Of a stretch of 11,863 nucleotides of DNA, positions 1 to 7,093 are shown in pieces. The stretch is taken from assembly GCA_048550035.1 (NCBI GenBank), contig JBLYYQ010000032.1, positions 1-11,863 of the forward strand. The letters are read 5' to 3'. The first letter of the stretch is position 1, and every line of letters begins with the position of its first letter. The stretch comes from JBLYYQ01 sp048550035 (GTDB lineage Bacteria > Nitrospinota_A > UBA7883 > JBLYYQ01). The notes under the pieces were generated by a model. The model did no database searches and was not told the origin of the DNA. It was given only the letters and a program-made list of their open reading frames with translations. Position numbers and translations under genes: made by a program.

Positions 1-1063
1 GCTCTATTTCCAAAGCAATATTATCAGGTAAATTTTCCTTAGCATCACGAAACATTTTGGAAAGATAGAGTGCCTTCTTATTTAATCTATTCGATTCATC
101 ATATTTGATATGAAAATTATGCCATAGTCCGCCTCGCAAAAATGGTTGATAGCGATCAAAATTTGATGACTCTTCAAGTCTGGTTTTAAGCTCAATGAAG
201 TCATCTACTTTATCTACTGCCAGCGACCATTCCATCATCTCTTCATAAGAGGAGGGTGGAATATAAAGTTTCGACGATGGTTGGTATTGATCTAATATAT
301 CTTTAAAGCTTGTGGTTTCAACAATCGATCGGTTTTCGCTTAATATTGTGTAAAAATTTTCAAGCCATCTCTTATTATATACCCAATCATAGCTGTCAGG
401 CCAGAGCCCAAACTTTTCACCATCATCGCCATAGGTTAAGACTCTGTTATCGTCTTGATTGGCAATATCGATAAAGTAATTAAGATTTTCTTCTGGCAGA
501 TGAAATGGAATAGAGTAGCGTAAATTTTTGTCAATTGGAAATATGGCAAGTAGTTCCCCATTTTTTTCTGTTAGATGATACCCAAACTGTTCGTTTTTGC
601 TTAACCCTGCAATAATAAGATGTGTATCATCTAGTAGAGTGAATTTTAAATCAGCTAAGCTTGTTATCAGAGGGATATGAGGATCCCAGACACGTTCTGC
701 CATCCAGAGCCCTGTCGGTCTAGTACCGAAACGTTTCTTAATATATTCATTCATCATATCAAGTTGTCCAACCGCATCTTCAACTGGAATAGATGATAAT
801 ATAGGCTCATAGAAACCGCCTGATAGTAGCTCAACTTGTGAGCGATCTACCAGCGTTGAAAGTAATTCTAAATAATCTGGGCTATTATTTTCTATCCACT
901 CAAAAAGTGAGCCAGAATGGTGGTATGCAACTTTTATATCAGGAAACCGGCTTAATATTTCAAGCTGTGGTCTGTAGCATCTATCAACTGATTCTTTGAA
1001 AACATGATCAAAGTTGCCGACTGGCTGGTGATTATGAATGCCAAGTAAAAGTTTTAGTCCCAT
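1..1063 (-). CDS. GH57 glycoside hydrolase (4-alpha-glucanotransferase / alpha-amylase), 3' part cut off by window edge
   Basis: This reading frame starts at ATG 1063 and runs off the left edge after 354 complete codons without a stop. It shows all five GH57 motifs in order: HNHQP at residues 10-14, GGFYEP at 82-87, the nucleophile motif WMAERVWDP with Glu123, the acid/base motif YGDDGEKFG with Asp214, and GGLWHNF at 311-317. By memory, Glu123 and Asp214 have the same numbers as in Thermococcus litoralis 4-alpha-glucanotransferase, an enzyme of about 660 residues, so I expect about 300 more residues (the C-terminal beta-sandwich) to the left. No signal peptide is visible, so it is probably cytoplasmic and acts on glycogen or maltodextrins by cleaving and transferring alpha-1,4-glucan chains. 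Transferase versus hydrolase cannot be decided from motifs. The Shine-Dalgarno is weak (GGAA about 20 bases upstream). It is transcribed away from dsrC. Confidence 0.92.
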   Translation of the reverse strand, partial: MGLKLLLGIHNHQPVGNFDHVFKESVDRCYRPQLEILSRFPDIKVAYHHSGSLFEWIENNSPDYLELLSTLVDRSQVELLSGGFYEPILSSIPVEDAVGQLDMMNEYIKKRFGTRPTGLWMAERVWDPHIPLITSLADLKFTLLDDTHLIIAGLSKNEQFGYHLTEKNGELLAIFPIDKNLRYSIPFHLPEENLNYFIDIANQDDNRVLTYGDDGEKFGLWPDSYDWVYNKRWLENFYTILSENRSIVETTSFKDILDQYQPSSKLYIPPSSYEEMMEWSLAVDKVDDFIELKTRLEESSNFDRYQPFLRGGLWHNFHIKYDESNRLNKKALYLSKMFRDAKENLPDNIALEIE

Positions 1064-1092
1064 ATTTAAACAATCAAATTAACTTTTCCATA

Positions 1093-1098
1093 ATTATA
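1093..1098 (-). promoter_or_regulatory. Possible -10 box for the GH57 gene
   Basis: On the minus strand this reads TATAAT, a perfect sigma70-type -10, which would give a leader of about 20-25 bases before the GH57 start. I do not see a convincing -35 at 16-18 bases upstream, and AT-rich DNA produces such hexamers by chance, so support is weak. Confidence 0.25.
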
Positions 1099-1287
1099 AA
1101 GATAGTATCAGTCTTAGCTACTCTTTAACATAATATTATTTAGTCAGAGAGCAATATCTTGCGCTCGATATCTTTTTAGCTGGCTACCTATGTAACTAGC
1201 ATGACCAATGAAATTTCGTGGGGTGTGCCGATTATTATAGCAATCCATTGATCATCTTTGCTAGAGATAATTGAGGAGTCTCTTGAT

Positions 1288-1335
1288 ATGACCGAAGACG
1301 AGAATAGAAAAAAAAAGAATTACATGCTACTGTAG
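1288..1335 (+). CDS. Candidate leader ORF upstream of dsrC, with -1 slippery heptamer
   Basis: ATG 1288 follows a good Shine-Dalgarno (GAGGAG, 1274-1279, spacing about 8). In the zero frame it encodes 15 residues ending at TAG 1333-1335, rich in acidic and then basic residues. A run of nine A (1308-1316) followed by G puts the heptamer A-AAA-AAG in the zero frame, the same slippery sequence as in Escherichia coli dnaX. A -1 shift there would bypass the stop and continue to TAA 1362-1364, giving a 25-residue peptide with an acidic tail that ends 42 bases before dsrC. I recognise no family. The alternatives are a homopolymer sequencing error in a real 25-codon gene, a decayed gene remnant, or chance. 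No stimulatory hairpin downstream was evident. Confidence 0.3.
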   Translation: MTEDENRKKKNYMLL

Positions 1336-1406
1336 GTGAAGCTGAGGTTGCAATTGAGCAATAAAAAGATCTTATAAATGTTTAATTTTGATAGGAGGGA
1401 TTATAG

Positions 1407-1739
1407 ATGGGTTTCGAACTAAATGGTGTTAACTATGAAACAGATGAAGATGGATACCTACTTAATTTAGATGATTGGGATAAGGATGTAGCACATTTTA
1501 TTGCAGAACAAGAAGGGATCGAAATGGGTGATGCACATTGGGAGATTATAACCTTTCTGCGTGAATATTTTGATGAGTACAAAGTTGCACCTATGATAAG
1601 GATTTTAACGAAATCAATCGGAGAGAAATTTGGATCAGAAAAAGGGACCACTCAGTATCTTTATCAGTTATATCCTGGCGGTCCAGCAAAACAAGCATGT
1701 AAAATTGCAGGGTTACCAAAACCAACAGGTTGTATTTAA
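1407..1739 (+). CDS. dsrC: DsrC sulfur-carrier protein (DsrC/TusE family, two-cysteine form)
   Basis: The product is 110 residues and fits the DsrC/TusE/DsvC family over its full length. The C-terminal arm has the two redox cysteines of true DsrC: the penultimate Cys109 and Cys98 eleven residues earlier, in KQACKIAGLPKPTGCI. TusE proteins, which serve tRNA thiolation, normally keep only the penultimate Cys, so this form points to dissimilatory sulfur metabolism. There DsrC carries a persulfide or trisulfide between donors, DsrAB and DsrMKJOP in the cytoplasm. The start is fixed by AGGAGG at 1393-1398 with 8-base spacing. No other dsr gene lies next to it: it is monocistronic here, with only a short leader ORF upstream. 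Direction (sulfur oxidation or sulfate/sulfite reduction) cannot be decided from this gene alone. Confidence 0.93.
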   Translation: MGFELNGVNYETDEDGYLLNLDDWDKDVAHFIAEQEGIEMGDAHWEIITFLREYFDEYKVAPMIRILTKSIGEKFGSEKGTTQYLYQLYPGGPAKQACKIAGLPKPTGCI

Positions 1740-2030
1740 GACTTAAAATAAGATGAATTTAGTTTCGATATTTCAGATAGCAGTTTCATACTTAGTTGAG
1801 ATTATATTTTCTGGCATATTTTTTATTTAAGATCTATTCATACGCCAAAATACTTCATAAAGAAGCTCTTTCTTAGACAATCTTATCTTATGCTGGTCGG
1901 TTTGCCAGTTTTGGGATGTTTACCGGCAATTATGAGAGAATGTAGTAAGTAGCAGAACGAATTTAAAGATGCTACATCAGATTTTATCTCAATCAATTTT
2001 GCTTGGTACTAAGCGATAAATTACGAATTA
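1740..2030. other. Intergenic region after dsrC, convergent with kinase gene
   Basis: These 291 bases lie between the ends of two convergent genes. A 25-codon hydrophobic ORF starts at ATG 1753 and ends at TAA 1828-1830, with no clear Shine-Dalgarno. In another frame about 50 codons stay open to TAG near 1953 but lack a good start. A 6-base inverted repeat (GTAGCA 1949-1954 / TGCTAC 1970-1975) has no T-run. Nothing here is a convincing gene or intrinsic terminator. Confidence 0.5.
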
Positions 2031-3398
2031 CTATTCTAATATTTGATTTTTTAGCAGATCAAAGCGCTCAGAGGTTTTGCGCAATCTTTTAGATAACATT
2101 GTAGCAAGGTTTTTATATATCTTACCTGACGTTGCTTCGCCACACTGTAATAATGAGACTTGGTGAATAGTTAGGCAGAGTGAGTCTGTCTCAGCGATTG
2201 CAGTTGCAGAGCGAGGTGCACCATCTATGATTCCCATTTCGCCAAAGACTTCTCCGCGACTTAAAGTATTTAAAGTATAGGCTTTACCTGACGATGCTAA
2301 GCGTTCTATTCTTACTTTTCCGCTCATTACAAGATAAACATCACGAGCTACTTCATTTTCTTGGACGATAACTTCACCTGCACTATATTTACGTACTTTG
2401 CAGACCTTCAGTAGTTCATATACCTGTTGGTTATCAAGGTCAAAGAAAAACTCGAAGCTTTCACGATATTTTTTGATCGTTGACAATGTTTCAGAGTTGA
2501 TATCTTTTAATGGTCCTGCCGCATAGTTTTCATTTAGAATAATATCTAGCATATCAGCAAACTCTTTACAATTTGCAATCCGCTTGCTCAGTGATTTTTC
2601 CATCCCGTGCTCAATTACTGCTGAGATATTTTCTCCGATACTATGATCTACCTCTGAAACTACCTTTGGGGTCGAGTTTTTGATCTTATCATAAAGTGAG
2701 TCAATATTCGTTGCAACAAAGGGGCGCTTGCCGGTTAGCAGTTCGTATGCAAGAACTGATAATGAAAATAGGTCAGAACGACCATCTAACTTCTTCTTGT
2801 TAATCTGCTCAGGTGACATGTAATAAGGGGTGCCACCCACACCAGATAGCTGAACGGCATGTTTGCCTAATTTAACAGATGACCCTTCCGATACAAATGA
2901 AACTCCAAAGTCTAATATTTTTACCTGCTGATTTTTTAGCAATATTACATTTGATGGCTTAATATCTCGATGAATGATCCCATTTTGATGTGCATGATAG
3001 AGTGCCCTTGCAAGCTGAATGAGAATTTCTAACTTCTGCTTTACAGTTAACGAGTTATAGTTGAGCTTTATAATATCAGATAGCGGCTTGCCATCTATTA
3101 ATTCCATCACTAGATAGCCAAAGTCACCTTGCAGACCTGCATCATATATAGTTACAAAATTATAATGAGATAGTTGTCCTGATATTTGCGCCTCAACATT
3201 AAAGAGATTTATAATATCAGTCGGCTTCAAGTTTTTCCATGACGGATCTAATGTCCATGTTAATTTTATTGCGACCTGTCGTCCAATTATCTCATCGGTG
3301 CCTAAAAATATTTTAGACATCCCTCCTTTAGCAATCTGCTTAACAAGGCGGTATCTGCCAACATTCTCTGGATAATCGTTAGATTGGTTCTCTGTCAT
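2031..3398 (-). CDS. Ser/Thr protein kinase (Hanks type) with C-terminal cyclic-nucleotide-binding domain
   Basis: The product is 455 residues with two domains. Residues 16-290 are a Hanks-type kinase: Lys45 in VAIK, Glu69 in helix C, HRDIKPSN at 143-150 with catalytic Asp145 and Asn150, DFG at 163-165, GGTPYYMSPEQ at 188-198 and Asp209. The glycine loop is AKGGMS, with Ala and Ser in place of the first and third glycines. Residues 315-440 are a CAP/PKA-type cyclic-nucleotide-binding domain with a phosphate-binding cassette at 382-400 (GEMG, then PRSATA, Arg396). There is no transmembrane segment, so it should be cytoplasmic. I infer a kinase whose output is gated by a nucleotide; which one, and the substrate, are unknown. 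The ATG at 3398 has a short-spaced AGGTG. It lies 247 bases downstream of efp on the same strand, too far to assume one operon. Confidence 0.93.
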   Translation of the reverse strand: MTENQSNDYPENVGRYRLVKQIAKGGMSKIFLGTDEIIGRQVAIKLTWTLDPSWKNLKPTDIINLFNVEAQISGQLSHYNFVTIYDAGLQGDFGYLVMELIDGKPLSDIIKLNYNSLTVKQKLEILIQLARALYHAHQNGIIHRDIKPSNVILLKNQQVKILDFGVSFVSEGSSVKLGKHAVQLSGVGGTPYYMSPEQINKKKLDGRSDLFSLSVLAYELLTGKRPFVATNIDSLYDKIKNSTPKVVSEVDHSIGENISAVIEHGMEKSLSKRIANCKEFADMLDIILNENYAAGPLKDINSETLSTIKKYRESFEFFFDLDNQQVYELLKVCKVRKYSAGEVIVQENEVARDVYLVMSGKVRIERLASSGKAYTLNTLSRGEVFGEMGIIDGAPRSATAIAETDSLCLTIHQVSLLQCGEATSGKIYKNLATMLSKRLRKTSERFDLLKNQILE

Positions 3399-3457
3399 TG
3401 CACCTATTTTCTAAGTTTTTATATTCATTAGACTTTCGTATATACTATAATGCAAAT

Positions 3458-3655
3458 TTCTAAATCGAGGTGAATTAATCTATCAATAAAATAATCTGTT
3501 AGTGAGAAATAGCTCACTACCCTAAGTAGGCTATGAAAATTTCGGAGGTAAAATAGAAATTATTATAGATATAGCGTAGCTTATACGATAATGAGATCCC
3601 TACTTTTATTGACTCTCATTAACCGATTTTTAAAATGAAGGTCAATTAGTTTTTT
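3458..3655 (+). ncRNA. Speculative small RNA between kinase and efp genes
   Basis: On the plus strand a perfect TATAAT (3446-3451) with a weak -35-like TTCATT (3424-3429) could start a transcript near 3458. It would include a 7-base hairpin (TAGTGAG 3500-3506 / CTCACTA 3513-3519) and end at the hairpin with T-run at 3609-3655. No conserved RNA family is recognised, and a 7-codon ORF at 3533 is the only reading frame noticed. Transcription would be antisense to the last codons of efp and run away from the kinase start. Confidence 0.18.
3609..3655 (+). terminator. Imperfect hairpin with plus-strand T-run at the efp 3' end
   Basis: TTGACTCTCATT (3609-3620) pairs with AATGAAGGTCAA (3634-3645) over 12 positions, with one G-U wobble and one mismatch. 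On the plus strand it is followed by TTAG and six T (3650-3655), so it looks like an intrinsic terminator for plus-strand transcription. On the minus strand the hairpin starts directly after the efp stop codon but has no U-run, so it could at most protect or weakly terminate the efp message. Confidence 0.35.
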
Positions 3656-4218
3656 GCACGCTCGATATAGCTATCTTGCTCAGTATCTACGATAATTTTC
3701 TCGCCATTTTCTATAAATTGTGGAACCATTATTACTGCACCAGTTTCCAATGTTGCAGGCTTCGGACTGCTTGCAATTGTAGCACCTTTCAATGGCGGAT
3801 CTGTCATTTTAATGGTCAGTTCGACTGTTCTAGATAGAGCCACACCAATCGGGAGATCTTTAAAATATTCGACCGTTACCTTGCAATTTGGAATGAGGTA
3901 TTTGGCACTGTCGCTGACTAGCTCAGTGTCGATAAATACCTGCTCATAGTTCTTAAGGTTCATGAAGCAATAAGCGCCACCTTCTTGATATAAATATTCC
4001 ATTTCGATCGCATTAATTGACGCTTTTTCTAGTTTTTCATCTGATCGCAATCGAATATCAGCCTGATTCTTTTCAATAATAAATCGGACTTTAACCTGTG
4101 CGTAGGCTCCACCTTTACCAGGCTTGACCCAATCAGTAGATAATGCCTTGCATAATTTCCCTTGATAAACAAATTTTGATCCAGGCTTAATCTGATTTGC
4201 ACTAATCATTGCTCCCAT
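3646..4218 (-). CDS. efp: Translation elongation factor P
   Basis: The product is 190 residues, the normal EF-P length, and fits the family throughout: an N-terminal KOW-like domain, then two OB domains ending in a typical SYIERA-type C-terminus. EF-P binds the ribosome between the P and E sites and relieves stalling at polyproline. The loop WVKPGKGGA carries Lys35, equivalent to the modified Lys34 of E. coli EF-P; no epmA, epmB or earP modification gene is in the window. The start at ATG 4218 is chosen because AAGGA lies 8 bases upstream; the Met at residue 4 is the alternative. It diverges from pckA. The bacterial EF-P family is ubiquitous, so it carries little ecological information. Confidence 0.96.
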   Translation of the reverse strand: MGAMISANQIKPGSKFVYQGKLCKALSTDWVKPGKGGAYAQVKVRFIIEKNQADIRLRSDEKLEKASINAIEMEYLYQEGGAYCFMNLKNYEQVFIDTELVSDSAKYLIPNCKVTVEYFKDLPIGVALSRTVELTIKMTDPPLKGATIASSPKPATLETGAVIMVPQFIENGEKIIVDTEQDSYIERAKN

Positions 4219-4250
4219 TGAGAATATCCTTAAATTAATTATATTAATAA

Positions 4251-4280
4251 TTGCACTTACGTTATTGTAAGATGTATTAT
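4251..4280 (+). promoter_or_regulatory. Probable sigma70-type promoter of pckA with inverted repeat in the spacer
   Basis: TTGCAC (4251-4256) and TATTAT (4275-4280) are separated by 18 bases, close to sigma70 -35 and -10 consensus, and would give a leader of about 75 bases before the pckA ATG. A short inverted repeat, CTTAC (4256-4260) / GTAAG (4267-4271), sits between the two boxes, where a repressor site would be expected. The repeat is short and could be chance. Confidence 0.42.
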
Positions 4281-4283
4281 GGA

Positions 4284-4311
4284 TTTTAAGAATAAATATT
4301 TTTTAAGAATA
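4284..4311 (+). repeat. 11-base direct repeat in the pckA leader
   Basis: TTTTAAGAATA occurs at 4284-4294 and again at 4301-4311, a 17-base period, just downstream of the predicted -10. Both copies are exact. It could be a tandem regulator site on one and a half helical turns, or a low-complexity coincidence. Confidence 0.5.
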
Positions 4312-4360
4312 TTTGGTTATTCTGAGCTGTCTTTTATTAAAGTCATCTAAGGAGGTAACA

Positions 4361-5959
4361 ATGCCACTGCTTGTCGACGAATTAGCAAAATCAGGATTTA
4401 AGAATTTACACAAGGTGTATAGAAATTTGCATATGCCAGAGCTTTATGAGCAAGCTGTTATGCGAAGAGAAGGATTTATCAGTTTTCGTGGTCCATTCGT
4501 TGTACGAACAGGGCAGTACACAGGAAGATCTCCAAACGATAAGTTTATAGTTACCGAACCTACTACAAAAGATGATATCTGGTGGGGTGATATCAATAAA
4601 GGGATTAGTGAGCAAAACTTTGAGATGCTTTTGCATCGACTCCAAGCTTATTGGCAAGGTAAAGATATGTTTATCCAAGACTGTTATGCAGGTGCCGATC
4701 CAAATTATAGAGTCAAACTTAGGGTTGTAACTGAGGATGCATGGCACTCTATGTTTGCACGCAACATGTTTATCAGGTCAAAAGATGATCTTAAAGAATT
4801 AAAAGATTTTCAACCTGAGTTTACTGTGTTTAACGCCCCCAGGTTTACAGCAGATCCTGCTACGGATCATACTAGATCAGAAGCATTCATTATCGCCAAT
4901 TTTAAAGCAAAAACTGTCATCATAGGTGGTACAAGTTATGGTGGTGAAATAAAAAAATCGATATTCTCTGTTATGAATTACCTCCTACCGAAAAAAGGTG
5001 TGTTGTCCATGCATTGTTCAGCAAATATTGGATCAAACAACGATTCTGCACTCTTTTTTGGTCTGTCAGGGACAGGGAAAACTACTTTATCTGCAGATCC
5101 ATCACGAAAACTGATTGGTGATGATGAGCATGGCTGGTCAGATTCTGGAATATTCAATTTCGAAGGTGGATGTTATGCGAAAGTTATTAAACTTTCACGT
5201 AAAGCTGAGCCTGAAATATATGATAATACAGAGAGATTTGGAACTATATTGGAAAATGTCGTTATGGATCAAAAGACACGCAAAGTTGATCTTGATAACT
5301 CACTTCATACCGAAAATACTAGAGCTGCATACCCTATAACAGAAGCTCATGTTCCAAATGCATATCTTAAAGGTGTTGGTGATCATCCTAAAAACATCTT
5401 TATGCTAACAGCAGATGCTTTTGGAGTACTCCCTCCTATTTCAAAACTCAGTAGCGAACAGGCAATGTATCACTTTATGAGTGGTTACACTGCGAAAGTG
5501 GCTGGTACTGAGCGTGGAATAACAGAGCCTGTTGCAACATTTTCCACCTGTTTTGGAGCACCATTTATGGCGTTGCATCCTTCTGTTTATGGAAAACTTT
5601 TAGGTGAAAAGATCAAAAAACATAATGTTAAGTGTTGGCTTGTCAATACAGGTTGGACTGGTGGTCCGTATGGAGAAGGGCATCGAATGGAAATTCAACA
5701 TTCTCGTGCGATGTTAGCTGCTGCAATTGATGGTGCACTTGATAATGTTGAGTTTATGACTGACCCGATCTTTAAACTTAAGGTTCCAACCGAGGTTAAA
5801 GGTGTTCCAACCGATCTATTAATTCCAAGAAATACTTGGAAAAATAAAGAGGCATACGATAAAAGTGCAAAAAATCTTGCAAAACTTTTTGTTGAAAATT
5901 TCAAGAACTATGCAGATGATTCACCACAAGAGATTATAGATTGTAATCCAAATTGTTGA
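4361..5959 (+). CDS. pckA: Phosphoenolpyruvate carboxykinase (ATP)
   Basis: The product is 532 residues (E. coli PckA is about 540). It catalyses ATP-dependent decarboxylation of oxaloacetate to PEP, the entry to gluconeogenesis, or the reverse as an anaplerotic step. Visible motifs: GRSPNDKF with Arg56, the metal/oxaloacetate site GGEIKKS with Lys198-Lys199, His218, the P-loop GLSGTGKT at 234-241 with Lys240, IGDDEHGW with Asp254-Asp255, and the ENTRAAYP segment with Arg321. These mark the ATP class and not the GTP class. The start at ATG 4361 is supported by AAGGAGG (4349-4355); an upstream in-frame TTG at 4313 would add 16 residues and has no such site. It diverges from efp and converges on rlmN with only 22 bases between stop codons. 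Confidence 0.97.
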   Translation: MPLLVDELAKSGFKNLHKVYRNLHMPELYEQAVMRREGFISFRGPFVVRTGQYTGRSPNDKFIVTEPTTKDDIWWGDINKGISEQNFEMLLHRLQAYWQGKDMFIQDCYAGADPNYRVKLRVVTEDAWHSMFARNMFIRSKDDLKELKDFQPEFTVFNAPRFTADPATDHTRSEAFIIANFKAKTVIIGGTSYGGEIKKSIFSVMNYLLPKKGVLSMHCSANIGSNNDSALFFGLSGTGKTTLSADPSRKLIGDDEHGWSDSGIFNFEGGCYAKVIKLSRKAEPEIYDNTERFGTILENVVMDQKTRKVDLDNSLHTENTRAAYPITEAHVPNAYLKGVGDHPKNIFMLTADAFGVLPPISKLSSEQAMYHFMSGYTAKVAGTERGITEPVATFSTCFGAPFMALHPSVYGKLLGEKIKKHNVKCWLVNTGWTGGPYGEGHRMEIQHSRAMLAAAIDGALDNVEFMTDPIFKLKVPTEVKGVPTDLLIPRNTWKNKEAYDKSAKNLAKLFVENFKNYADDSPQEIIDCNPNC

Positions 5960-5972
5960 TCAGAGTTTAATT

Positions 5973-6012
5973 GAAACATGCCTAACTTTCTGAGAGTTGG
6001 GCATGTTTCTTT
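5973..6012 (+). terminator. Rho-independent-type terminator of pckA, embedded in rlmN 3' end
   Basis: GAAACATGCCTAAC (5973-5986) pairs with GTTGGGCATGTTTC (5996-6009) over 14 positions with one wobble. Three more pairs can form inside, leaving a triloop. A short T-run follows on the plus strand (6010-6012), continuing the T-rich 3' arm. The minus-strand side lacks a U-run, so it is mainly oriented for pckA, yet the hairpin covers the last codons and stop of rlmN and may also end that message. Confidence 0.72.
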
Positions 6013-7025
6013 AACAAACCGCATGCAGCATTAATATCTTTACCACGCGATTCACGAATAATCGCAATCCGATTTCGCTTGATTAGTTCTTCTTGAAACC
6101 GCTTTATCTGATCTTTGCTTGAGGGTTGAAGATCTATATATGGCGAGCTATTATACGGAATTAAATTTATCACTGACCGGATTGATTTTGTCAGCTGATC
6201 CAATTTTGCTGCATCCTCTAATGAGTCGGTGAGATCTTTTATTAAGAGATATTCAAATGTTAGCTTGCGACCTTTAGGCGGTTCCCACTTTCTCAATGCA
6301 TGAAATATTGACTCAATCGGGAATTTTTTGTTTATCGGCATGAGCTTGCTTCTCTTGCCGTTACTCACCGCATTGATTGATACTGCTAACTTGATCTTAG
6401 GAAAATCAGATGCGAGCTGCTCAATCTTGTCAGATATGCCTGAGGTCGAAACTGTAATCTTTCGCCCACCTATTAACATCGAATCTGGATCAGTTAAGAT
6501 CTTTAATGCCCTAATAAGATTTTCATAATTATCTAGCGGTTCACCCATCCCCATAAATACGATATTTGTTATAGGCTTATCGAGAGTGGCACGTTTAATT
6601 GCCAAAAATGAGCCAATAATTTCACTTGATGTCAAATTGCGAATTAGACCATCTAAAGCTGTCACACAAAATTTACACTTAAGCTTACAGCCTATTTGTG
6701 AACTCAAACAGACTGTACTGCGTCTTGCTTCTGGGATTAATACAGTCTCGACTAAGTTATTATCTGCAAGCTTTAGAAGAAATTTTATTGTTCCATCTTT
6801 GGAGCGATCAGTCTTTATGATAGGGGGGATATAAAATGGAGCAATCTGATTTAATTTGGCTCTATCATCCTTTGATAAATCTGTCATCTCCTCATATGAG
6901 AGACTGCCTCTATTATGAATCCAGTTAACTGTCTGCTTTGCCTTGAATTTTGGGAGTGGCAATGATTCGAAAAATTTTATAACATCTTTTAGTTGATTAC
7001 TTAATATATCGAAATTATGGTTCAT
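5982..7025 (-). CDS. rlmN: Dual-specificity RNA methyltransferase RlmN (23S rRNA A2503 / tRNA A37 C2 methylation)
   Basis: The product is 347 residues, a radical SAM enzyme of the RlmN/Cfr family. It has the radical-SAM CxxxCxxC triad at Cys113, Cys117 and Cys120, the MGMGEP motif, and the two cysteines of the ping-pong mechanism: Cys106 in TVCLSSQ and Cys335 in DINAACG, equivalent by alignment from memory to E. coli Cys118 and Cys355. The DINAACG ending favours RlmN over Cfr. After the third cluster cysteine, the usual glycine of the CATG-type segment is Ala (CVTAL), a small departure. Start ATG 7025 has AAGAGA about 7 bases upstream. It shares a 68-base divergent region with the cytochrome gene, and its stop overlaps the pckA terminator hairpin. 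Confidence 0.95.
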   Translation of the reverse strand: MNHNFDILSNQLKDVIKFFESLPLPKFKAKQTVNWIHNRGSLSYEEMTDLSKDDRAKLNQIAPFYIPPIIKTDRSKDGTIKFLLKLADNNLVETVLIPEARRSTVCLSSQIGCKLKCKFCVTALDGLIRNLTSSEIIGSFLAIKRATLDKPITNIVFMGMGEPLDNYENLIRALKILTDPDSMLIGGRKITVSTSGISDKIEQLASDFPKIKLAVSINAVSNGKRSKLMPINKKFPIESIFHALRKWEPPKGRKLTFEYLLIKDLTDSLEDAAKLDQLTKSIRSVINLIPYNSSPYIDLQPSSKDQIKRFQEELIKRNRIAIIRESRGKDINAACGLLKKHAQLSES

Positions 7026-7039
7026 GATGTTCTCTTAAT

Positions 7040-7066
7040 TTGTATACTGATCAAGTACTATATACT
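7040..7066 (+). promoter_or_regulatory. Possible promoter of the cytochrome lipoprotein gene
   Basis: TTGTAT (7040-7045) and TATACT (7061-7066) are separated by 15 bases, slightly short for sigma70, giving a leader of roughly 20 bases. The stretch also contains GTATA/TATAC arms flanking a TGATCA palindrome, which may be an operator or just AT-rich sequence. It lies in the 68-base region between divergent rlmN and the cytochrome gene. Confidence 0.3.
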
Positions 7067-7093
7067 TTAAATTTTTTTAATTGTGAAAAATAT

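Larger units (their letters stand above)
1064..1406. other. Divergent intergenic region between GH57 gene and dsrC
   Basis: These 343 bases separate the leftward GH57 gene from rightward dsrC. They contain a possible -10 for GH57 (1093-1098), a short leader ORF (1288-1335, extendable to 1364 by a -1 shift) and the dsrC ribosome-binding site AGGAGG (1393-1398). I looked for a tRNA, a long open frame and strong inverted repeats between 1100 and 1280 and saw none. Confidence 0.6.

Noticed and set aside
1100..1280. Possible tRNA or sigma54 site between the GH57 gene and dsrC
   Set aside because: No cloverleaf arms could be built, and the GG...GC spacing does not match a -24/-12 element.
1753..1830. 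25-codon hydrophobic ORF after dsrC, resembling a single membrane helix
   Set aside because: It has no clear ribosome-binding site, and AT-rich non-coding DNA readily gives hydrophobic codons; kept only as a note in the intergenic entry.
3533..3556. Seven-codon ORF in the kinase-efp gap, followed by a GGAGG-like sequence
   Set aside because: It is too short to judge, and the GGAGG has no start codon at a useful distance.
4313..4360. Upstream TTG start that would lengthen PckA by 16 residues
   Set aside because: AAGGAGG sits at ideal spacing before ATG 4361, and the extension does not look like the PckA N-terminus.
7040..7093. Upstream TTG start for the cytochrome
   Set aside because: The ATG at 7094 begins a well-formed lipoprotein signal peptide; the extension overlaps the likely promoter.
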